Assembly: GCA_963281255.1 (NCBI GenBank)
Contig: OY725492.1
Coordinates: 3,401,104-3,465,103, forward strand
Reading direction: 5' to 3'
DNA from: Aphrocallistes beatrix
Lineage: Eukaryota; Porifera; Hexactinellida; Sceptrulophora; Aphrocallistidae
DNA length: 64,000 nucleotides
Positions 54,474-64,000 of this stretch are shown here, one piece after another. The stretch's first letter is position 1. The number at the start of each line of letters is the position of its first letter. The notes beneath the pieces are model-generated. The model worked only from the letters and a program-made list of their open reading frames with translations, ran no database searches and was not told the origin of the DNA. A program made the position numbers and the translations under genes.

Positions 54474-57400
54474 TTAGAATTGAACTGCAGTTGAATCGTC
54501 TAGATCTTGATCGAGCATTGAAGGTTGACTGGTTGCGGTTAAGATGGTTCCTTCGTCGTCATCTGAAGGCTCCTGTTCACTCTCGTAGTCCCTACTCGTT
54601 GGATTGGAATCTTGGGAGTTGTTGCGTTCTGAGCTCTGACTACAGAACACCTGTCCGTTCGAATACGGGTCAGCGAAGAACTGATCCTTTTTAGCCAGCA
54701 GCTTCGAGACTGTATCCGATATGATGATGGACTGTGTATCACACTTGCAGTGATCTTCATCTCCATCACTGGTGTTTCCGTTTTCTAAGGAATTTGATTC
54801 GCTGCACTTGGAATTCAGTCTTCGTTTTCTACGAGAGAGAAACTATCTCAATTGTGTCGAGCATTAGAGTCAATTGATTTCGCAATCTCACTCCAATTGG
54901 AACTACCACGTACAGTCAGATAACAATAGAATATGGAAATGGAAAAGCTAAAATTACTTAGCTCTACCACATCAAAGGAACTGTACTATATTTCACTGCA
55001 CTATAAACTTAATGGAGCTTGAGGACACTTTATTGAGAGTTTAATCCATTACCTGCATCTCGGACACCACATCTGTTGATGATCTCCCGCGAAGCGAGCT
55101 CGGCATTTTCTGGCCTCACCTTCTACAAGAGTAGAATTAAGTTATGATATCATGATCATGAGCAGTACTGTGTCAAGCTTCAAGTTTGACAAGTGAGTGT
55201 ATTACGTGTTGGTTATCCTTAATTGACAATTCATTTCACCACTCGTGTGCATTGGTAATACACTCGAAACCATTAACTAAGTGATCAAACAAATATCGCC
55301 CGCTTCAAGATAATTATAAGATTCAATCAATAAGTTGGAAATCAACTTTGGGAAATCTCAGATAATTACAATCGACGCTAACGACACTTAATCGTTCAGA
55401 ACAATGTTGGATTCTTACCGACACAGTCGCTGTCCTTCTTCTTCCGCTTCCGCTTCGTCTTGGAAGCGTAATTGTCCCGAGCTGACCAGCTGGGGTAGAG
55501 CTGCATGTGATTGGCCCGCTCCTTCCTAGCCATTTCGTAATACTTCGCCTGCTCACTCTTATCCAACGCATGCCACTAATTAATATAGGCAACCATTTAA
55601 TTATTAGAATATTAATAATTGCCCTGATAATGGTAATTAGTGGAGATAGAATTACAGACTATAGTACACTTGGCTTATTTATCCGCAAGGCACTCCTACC
55701 AGCAGATTGGAGGCCAAAGATCAAAGATTACTTTGAATAGCCACCACAACCAATTAGTGGATAAGCATGATTAAATTGTCACGTCAAGCACGAATAACAT
55801 CTAGGCAGATCGGTACAATGGCCAGGTTTTATTATCTCTCAGCTAGCCAAAGTAGCAACTACTCCGTAGTTCATAACATGTTATTAGCCATTAATTTATG
55901 CAAATTTACCCTCTTTCTCTATTATATTTAAATTTGCTTATAGAGCCTCAGGTAAACTGATAGGAGATGAGTTAGACCGTTTTAAGACAGATAATCTTCC
56001 TCGGACCTTTCTACATCTGGTTGACATCATGTTTTGGTAAAGAAATATGCTACGGCCTAATCCTACGTTTGTATGCGATTTTGTTGCTAGCACTGTATAA
56101 GGCATTCAACCACTTTGCGCAGGCTTGGCTAAGATCAGATAGGAAGATAAGTATATCTCCATGTCGTAAATAGGATGCAGCTGGAGTGAACGGTACATCA
56201 TTGCTTTGATATGCTAAACTAGTAACTTTGTAGTGAGGTGATTGAAACAGATGCAGGCACTAATTCTAAAGAATGATGCAGATATCACTATGTGTGAGGG
56301 AGTTCTCCTGGTATGGGGTAGTTACATAACCGCAACCTGATATCAGATATCCAATTCATATTTACGTGTAGAAACTTATGTTAAATGAATCGTTTGACCT
56401 TTTAGTCCATTATGCTATTCTTGGACATTTTCTAAGGTTTCAAAATGCTGGAGATTTACACATTTTTCTTTGTTAGGGGATAACCCAAATTATTTAAACA
56501 CAGCCTCAATCCTCCCCTTTGTGTCTGACGATGTATATTATCACTAGCCCTCTTCTTTCCACACATTTAATGGTAAGAGTATTTCCTTGGGGGAGGCGGG
56601 CTTCAACGATACTATGATTACTTGCAGCGAGGCTCTCACATTGTTGCAATGGAACACAATGCATGATGACACTAGCATCTTCCCTAAACTGTTTCCAATA
56701 ACCAATAACCTGAGTACACACTGCACAAGTGTATTCTAATTCTTACCATTTTTCCAAGTATCTGGTTGATGGCTGCACTCTCTTTTAAGGTACACTCTTG
56801 AATCACTTTTGCCCTCTGCTCCTTCATAAATAACATGAACGCATTTAATGGCTTCTTAATGTGGATTCTTTTCTCCTGTTGCTGAGGCTTTACTGTGCCG
56901 CTCTAAGAAAATACAACTTTTATTAAACTTGTATTATCATACTTCTTAAATCAATTATGTCAAATAATTTCTGGCAAAGCATTACTATAATTATAAGTTT
57001 CAAGCTTTTAGCATAGTGTGGTTGTTACATTCGTGTAACAAATCCAGAACACAGAACAGCCATGTTTTGTCCTGCAGACACAACATAGAATAATGTTAGT
57101 TGCTGAACATAAAATATTAATACCAGAAATGGCATAACATTATTACAATTATAGAGCAATAAGTTGAAGGAATGTCGATCACTAATAGAATGAAATACCT
57201 ACTTACCGTGTCGACACTAGCGTTGGGCGACTGAATAACGACCTGAGGTCCGTAGATGGGAGTTCCTGTCCCTTGTAAGTGGTTTGGAGGAATTCCTGGA
57301 AAAATTAATGAGTATAAACTAGCTCAGTATGATGATCTCTCTACAAAGATCAGAAATTGCCTACGATCTGCGTACCGTATACAACTTGATAAGCGCCACC

Positions 57401-60400
57401 GATGGAAACAGCTGTGGGCTGGATGTAAGAGCCAGATTGGATTTGGGTGGAGTTAGGTACATACGCTGGATAACCCCTGGATAGAAAAAATAATATAAAA
57501 TACATGTGCGTACAAAATATCAATTGTTTATACATAGTACCAGGTGCTGGAATATAAAATTACACCACATGATCTTTATAACTAAAGATTAGCTTTTAAT
57601 CAACAAACCATGACTGTGGGGCATTGTAATGCACGCCTGCAGGTTTGTAGTCTGGAGGCTTGGAGTACATGATTGTAGCAGACGGTACAGGGATGGTCTG
57701 CAGGGGGTAGGGGCAGATGACACTAGCCTGCAGGTGTGCCCTGTCATTCGAAGGGAGCTGTACTGCACTGGTGGTCTGTGTCCCATTCGTGGAGGAGGGG
57801 GAGAGGATGAAGTGTGTAGCAGGGATGTTCTCTGCGCTGTTGGGACTTGCCTGTAAGATTATATTGCAGGGAAATATTAGGGAGAGATTGAGTTGTGGCT
57901 AGGCCTAGGGATTATAACTCACCTGTATTAGTATACTATTCAAGTCGTTAACTTTCGCAACTGTGACAGTATTGTTGGAGACTAAAGGGAAATTTTAAAT
58001 ATAATATTTCATTATACAAGTATATCTCTTTTGCAAATAAATACACAATCAAATTTAAAATACGTATTAACTGCTTAAAGTTAGGAGATTTTTTATAATT
58101 TTCAGATTTTGAACTCTTAGCGTAATTTAACTTTTAATGCTGTTTGGAGGTGACATTATTTAATTTAGCATTTAGTTCACAATATACTCTTAGTTCCTAG
58201 TCGAGATTCCACTCTATTCGCGTGTCGAGCATTTTTAGTGCAGCTCCAAGTATAGATGCCTTATGTCATGATCGGCGTGCGAAGTACGTCTGCTCGCTCC
58301 TGGAAATTCTATTGGACCGAATTTCACCAAATTTGGACCATATACTCCTTATATGGTGGAGATTTAAACTTAAAATTTCACACTTTTTCACAAAGGGTGT
58401 CAAATGTATTAGCCAATCAGAATCCAGGGATATAATTAACATCACAGCTGGCTTTGATTTTATTGACAAATAGGAATCATTAGACCTAACTTAATACATA
58501 ACTGAATCATAATGACTCTCTAAACTTGAAATCTGTTTGGCTGACATGGAGAAAAATGTTTTCAACGCAATTAATGATGTATATTATAAATTAATCAAAC
58601 GAGATCTCAATAATTACTAAATGGTATCCCATGATGTATATTTCCTGATACAGTTGACTCCGCTTAATAGGGCCACTGTTTAATCGGGTCAGCCGCTTAA
58701 TCGGGCCACTTTTGGCAGGACCAGAATAGCTCTCACACATAGAAGCTAATACAAAATATTTTCGGTTAATAGGGTTCTCCGCTTAATCGGGTCAAAATGT
58801 CCTCCGACCGATGTGGCCCTATTAAGCGGAGTCGACTGTATATTAGAATATTCACATTTCGTGTTCTATGAGTCACTTAATGGAGCTGCACTATCAGTCT
58901 GTCGACTGACATTTTTTAAAACAATTTAATACTGATCTGACTAAAAGCTGAAATATACCATAATTCCAACTTAAATTAAATGTGGAGAATCATGTTTTAG
59001 TTTATATCATGCAACTTGTTGGCCCCAAAATACTTATAGTCAAGCAACATCTCAAATTGCGAGGAAGGAGATTAGTTTAATAAAAGTATATATTTCCTGG
59101 GAGTATAACTTACACCAGTATTTATTTGCTTTGATGTGTGGGATTAAGATAGAGATATATGACCCTTAGAAATTCTAGAATGTTTGTTTATTTAGGAAAA
59201 AATATTACCAAATTTGGAAATTATCCTTTGAAGCGAGCAAGCATGCGTAATGAGTGAGGGTGGTACAATGCAAATGATTTGTATCTGGATATGCTAATTC
59301 TGTGGTGGCCCCACCTTAAACTAACAATGATACAATGGTTACTCAATATTCAATGATATCATCAAAGAGGAAGCTGCAGATCGATTTGGGCTATTAGTTT
59401 AGACTCAGAGTATTCAATCAATCGATTTGTTAATTAATATTTGGATTCAAATAAGATGATACGTTGAAAATAAGCCACAAAACACCTGAGTATCACTGGC
59501 ATGTGAATCGTCAAAACACTTACATAGTCTGAATGAATACTTGCAAAAGAACACAGAGTATTGTGTTCTCCACGGTGCAATGATTTATATCCAGTAACCT
59601 TGACTTAGTAGTCAAGCAATGCTCCTTCAAAACCTTAGAAACCCAAGACGTAAGTACCTGCCGATGACTCGTGAAACTAACGTATGGCAGTACACTAAAA
59701 GGTACCCATAGAGAAATGGTAAGGAATGCAAATTCTAAGCCCCACGAGTGTAACAGGGAATTGGAGCGTTCAGTCAAGAATTGACTTGGGTGCACATTGA
59801 ACACTAAACAATGCAAATGGGCAATGTGAGCATTGGTGGTTGGACGTCAAATAATGACTCTCGATTCTGAAAATTCAGATAATTGAACCAGAAACACAAA
59901 CAATACAATCAATAGCTCTTGTGAGAAGTTGGATCATTAATTCAACCATAAGAAGACGGATAAAGTGAAAACTTGAGGGATTCAATATATATTTATTGTA
60001 AACTTTATTAATGACATCATACACATTTTTTCACCTAAACGCTACTTTCATTACCCAAGTCTGTACCATAAGAAATCAAATATTAATTCTTACGTAAATA
60101 ATCTTGCTTAGTATCGAAATAATAGATCCCTGGACTAGCAGATATATGCAGATGTACATTATCGGATATTAAAAACTCGGGAGAAGAAATATTAATGTGT
60201 TTAATGATAAAATTCTTTCGATAATCAACTATTGTCATATTCACAATGATAAAATACGTCAGAATCAATACGTCAACAATATCGCAATAAAACATTGTCA
60301 GGAGTTGTGTGTAGACTCACAACAGGAATGCCCCTTGTAACCGGAGCTAAGGAGAAATGGGTGTTTCTTACTGGGGTGCAATTGCATAATATGTAACTGA

Positions 60401-63400
60401 ACCTGAATATCAAAGTTTAGACTAGCTTTGATCTTGAGATAATCGATATGCATGAAAGGAATTTGATAATATATGTTGCAATCGTTAAAGAATACCAGAG
60501 ACAAAAAGAGTCGATGCCATCCATCTTTATGAAACGTGGAATGAAATATACTTCCGATTCGTGACTCATGAATATTGATGAGATAAAGTGGATAATCATC
60601 ATGATCTAATCGCGCATCCTGGGCAATTACTGTCTACATGTCAACAAGAACGTATTTTCAAAGTGGTCAGAAATATTATCAATGAACACCATTTCTCAAT
60701 CTTCTTATCAGTCAGATATGATTACTTAATATAGGTAATTAAGATAAGTATAGAACATGACTATCTCTAGGATTCGCAATAGTATCGTCTCGGGAGCACA
60801 GTTATCAGTCCTGTAATAGCTATTAGCCAATCATTAAAGTGGATAGATAAACTATGTTTGATCTTTAATTATTAAACCGAATTTATAAACATTAGCATGC
60901 CAATCATAAGTCAACTTATTTGAATCTCTCAGGAATTTTAGTGTAGTAGAAAGGATTTAATGCTATTTTCTTAATACATTGTGTAGCATATTTAGACATG
61001 TGTACTCATGATCGGTTCTTAATTAATTAATAACTACTACACAATCGTTGTAGTGAAATGTTAATAAAATGTATCAGTATTTCTTATGGCATTACAAATG
61101 AGTTGCGAGTTTATATCCAATATCACTGAAAATGGATTATTTTATAATTTTGATTTATTTTTGAGGCCAATAATCTAGTTTTAAATTAATATGAAATGAG
61201 GTGTACATCAAATTCAATTATAATAAAGTACACTCACTGGTAGAAGCTTTGGAGCCAGGGAAAGTCTAGAAAAAGAACAAAGATTCATAAATAGCATTTA
61301 AAAAAATAAATTTTCCTCTAGTTTAGTTACACAATCATTTGGAATAACGTTAACCGATTTCAGTAGTACAAATAATCAAATAAAATATGAGGACCTTATA
61401 AGGTCTGTTCATACATAAGGAGTAGCAGACTAATCATACTTCAACAAGTTTGCAATTAAACTGTGGAACCCAACTGTCCACATTCTGATGGAATCTCAGA
61501 ACTGTCACTAGAGATGAATAATGCACACAATCAATTATAAGTTGATGATTCCCCTTGGAGAAACTAGATCAAAATCGTGGAATAAATAAAAGAATCATTT
61601 ATACATATTAACTTTATACAAGTTGGTTTCGTCAAGTCTTCACTGGCATTATCAGACCAGTCCCGGCTTCCAAAACAACATTTGAAGATGACAAAGCCTT
61701 ACGACCAAGAGATTTCAAGCGAATGCTAGAGAATTACCTGACAGAGAAGGCATTAACGAGATTTATGAACTTGCATAGGTTTTACTTTGTTCTCAGCGTA
61801 AGCAAGTCTCAGATGATACACAAGATTTAAGATAAGGTTTGCAAGGAGTTGAGGACTTTGAATAGAGAAGAGATTGTGGAGTTTCAGAGGCCAGTGAGAT
61901 TGCGATTAAGTATGAGAACCGATTGAATATCCACGGATAATGTATGATTAACATACCTATTCAAATTCAGTGTAAGTGATGGGAATAGCGTTGAGTGGAT
62001 GCCTTTGCTGAAACAACACGATTAGCATTAAATTCTCATAACAAGAGTTCAATTCAGAATTAGTTTACATAAATCGTATTTTATGGTATCTCGCTTCAAT
62101 CGCATGCGTTTCATGTCGAGATATCATCTTCAATTAAACTCATAACGCAGTTGAATTAATTTGAGAATTTGAGTAGGGCATGTTCTAGAGTTGTAGGAAA
62201 TTCCAGTACCTAAAATGGTATCTAAGCAACAGACAATCGGAATGTAATTAATCAAATACCCACGCACTGACTGAACTGTCTCTCTCAATTAATTGACAAT
62301 CGAGATGAAGGCTGAGAACTAGTAGGTGGGTAGGCGATATAATTACAGATCAAATCAGATTCCTAATTGGATTGTAATGAGTATGCCAGTGGAAACTCAA
62401 CAAGAAGTCACAAACTGTACCAATCGTAAAGATATACGTACGTAATATTATAGAACTGTAAAACCACTTCTCAAAAAGGACAGCATTCCGCATTTTTTTC
62501 TCTAACAAATTGCTCTAATGTTATCTGAATTAATCAATCGACATTCCAACTTCTAATTTGCAAATCACTGCATTATCATCAGAGAATCAGGTTACAACTG
62601 CTAAAATGAATGGAATATGTGTAAAAAATAAATTGGCAGAGCACACATGTTGGGTAATCGGTAGATAGTGCTGGAAGAATTCCACACACATTCTTAGTGT
62701 GGACACAGAGGCCCGTGGGATGATATCTTTCTAGGAGATAGCGTAACATGTACTTGTGGTAGCACCGCCTGATTCTAGATGCAATCAGTACGCTAACACA
62801 AGTCGAATTTAGAAAGATAGTAACGTCATGCGTGGTTAGCAAATAACTGCTCATCACTCTGTAATGAGCTGCCATCTGCATTTGGAACTGCTTCCTTTTG
62901 TTCAGATCAGATCTCCCACTGTCTGAGCTAATAGACTGGCTGATACAGGGAATCCTACGTGAGAGTACGGGGTAGAGAGCACAAAGCCAAACGCTTTGAA
63001 CTGAAATTTTAGTTTACTATAGCTTTGATGTCCCAATAGCAAGACAATGAGAAATAATCGGGGTGAAGAATGACAAGTATAATGAACGCAGATAATATAA
63101 TATGATAGTTCTGAGAAAATGATGTCCAAATTCCTATTAGAATATGGATATGCTCAGTGCTGTGAGTCACGGAGATAAAGCGTGGAGGAATGCTAGCACT
63201 TGTTTTGAGTGGGAGATATTCATGTAGGGGCATCTGGTGCTCCAGTTCGTGTACAAAATAAGATGAGCTTAAAATAAAATGCATTATTTTGTAATTAATT
63301 TCAATTAACTAGGTAATTTCAAATATTTGCAAGCAATGATATTCGGAATAACCACATTATAATCGTAAAATAATTGAACTGGGAAGTGTTATAACTGAGA

Positions 63401-64000
63401 TAGATAAAATTCACAGGAAGCCTAACTAGAAAAAGATCGGGAATCCAGCTAATGCTTTACAGAATCCGGATGGAAATATATCAAGATTAACTTGCTAGTG
63501 TAGAAGGGGTTAGCGAAATGGATTTATTCAAATAGTTTTAGCTTCTATGATAATCCAGTTATACATGTAAATAGTATTCAACGAGCTAAAGTGAATTGCA
63601 TAATTCTGCATAATTAGAAATTAATAATGTATTTGAACAAATTGTCCTGAAAAACATTTGATCGTCCACAAAACACTCCTAGAATATAATATCGTAGCAT
63701 GAGCGTATATTCGGTCAGTTCGATTGATTCATCTATAATTCTGAACATATGTAGATGAATTGACACAGTGTACAATTCATCTTTCATCTTTCTAATTATA
63801 ATGGATTATCTTGTTAATACAAGTGTATTTGATGACCAATTTAGAAACAAGTTATGTGATACGTAAACACAATTCGACACAAAGCATACTGGATATAAAG
63901 AAACACTGAGTGGAAATTCGCCAAAATCTGCTCGTTCTAGAACTAAATTTATAAATGTTTCTGAAGTGGTGGTATAAGAACTTACGTTGGAGTAGTCAGA
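54474..64000 (-). CDS. TCF/LEF: TCF/LEF transcription factor with HMG box and C-clamp (5' end outside window)
   Basis: Exons with matching phases, 5' to 3': 61265-61238 (28 bp, tentative), 57981-57923, 57851-57609, 57476-57376, 57295-57207, 56902-56747, 55575-55419, 55122-55053, 54828-54474 (stop TAA). A donor at 63985 (AAC|GTAAGT) suggests a further exon 64000-63986; the beta-catenin-binding N-terminus is not in the window. The middle is Pro/Ser/Thr-rich. The HMG box is split by a 1,171-bp intron: [19 protein letters not shown] and [12 protein letters not shown], then [36 protein letters not shown] and a basic tail KTKRKRKKD. The C-clamp follows ([18 protein letters not shown], last Cys in NSKC), four Cys as in C-clamp TCFs. 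The C-terminus is acidic/Ser-rich. It binds WWCAAAG-type sites and, with beta-catenin or Groucho/TLE, activates or represses Wnt targets in the nucleus. Exon 57376 uses donor GTACGC, chosen because it keeps the frame. Confidence 0.9.
58232..58540. repeat. Dispersed repeat, copy 2 (partner at 8833-9168)
   Basis: tttttagtgcagctccaag, gccttatgtcatgatcggcg, attagccaatcagaa and gtttggctgacat in the same order as in the partner, with small indels. Confidence 0.7.
58651..58838. mobile_element. pogo/Tigger-like MITE, type A, copy 4
   Basis: Ends cagttgactccgcttaatag and ctattaagcggagtcgactg with TA flanks; 188 bp, the same length as copies 1 and 2. Confidence 0.85.
61266..63985 (-). other. Upstream TCF/LEF intron sequence
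   Basis: No other gene was seen. A 51-bp splice-bounded stretch, 62007-61957 (acceptor TTTCAG, donor GTATGT), reads [16 protein letters not shown] before a TAG. It resembles the HPL...ITY segment of TCFs but does not fit the frame of the next exon. Small frames elsewhere have no family signature. Confidence 0.45.

Larger units (their letters stand above)
57982..61237 (-). other. Large TCF/LEF intron with repeat insertions
   Basis: 3.26 kb between the tentative 28-bp exon and exon 57981. It contains the dispersed repeat at 58232-58540 and the pogo-like MITE at 58651-58838; the rest is unremarkable AT-rich sequence. Confidence 0.6.

Noticed and set aside
61630-61920. Plus-strand coding-like composition in a TCF/LEF intron
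   Set aside because: All frames are soon closed by stops and no family motif was found.

Overview
This is eukaryotic, AT-rich, repeat-loaded DNA from a metazoan. The strongest clue is a TCF/LEF gene (HMG box plus C-clamp) on the minus strand at the right end; Wnt-type TCF genes are restricted to animals. Very short introns (68 bp in two genes), URGCP/VLIG-type giant GTPases, TRAF-domain proteins and many short inverted-repeat transposons fit an early-branching animal. I lean towards a demosponge, but that is inference. A 200-base run of N at 25128-25327 marks a scaffold gap.

Layout. (1) 1-17.2 kb: two tandem copies of a VLIG/URGCP-like very large GTPase gene, each essentially one exon. Copy 1 has a one-base frameshift and a C-terminal vWA-like domain. 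Copy 2 is open throughout but ends before the vWA part. (2) 17.2-25.1 kb: a mobile-element landfill. It holds a 31-bp minisatellite, a 2.6-kb hAT-like element stuffed with four GC-headed MITEs, fused relics of a Ty3/gypsy reverse transcriptase and a mariner transposase, a long foldback element and pogo-like MITEs. (3) 25.7-40.0 kb: three related minus-strand genes combining a winged-helix (LOTUS-like) segment, a RING-like Cys cluster and TRAF-type zinc fingers; only the third keeps a MATH domain. A 3.65-kb stack of nested transposons splits the upstream region of the second gene. (4) 41.2-42.8 kb: a minus-strand gene with hexapeptide repeats, an ankyrin-like segment and an R-S-ExE ADP-ribosyltransferase domain, followed by a 1.08-kb near-perfect foldback. 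(5) 46.0-48.0 kb: an intronless membrane-anchored amidase of the FAAH type, flanked by unidentified exon-like stretches. (6) 54.5-64.0 kb: the TCF/LEF gene, whose 5' end lies outside the window.

How the parts relate. VLIG GTPases, TRAF/MATH proteins and mono-ADP-ribosyltransferases are each linked to innate immunity or stress signalling in other animals, so 0-43 kb looks like a duplicating, fast-changing defence-type neighbourhood; this is inference from family membership. The amidase (lipid amide turnover) and TCF/LEF (Wnt transcription) look like ordinary single-copy genes. The dominant MITE family carries perfect CRE/ATF (TGACGTCA) and AP-1 (TGAGTCA) motifs and has inserted densely next to the TRAF genes. 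All coordinates of exons and repeats were worked out by eye; no alignment or database search was run.
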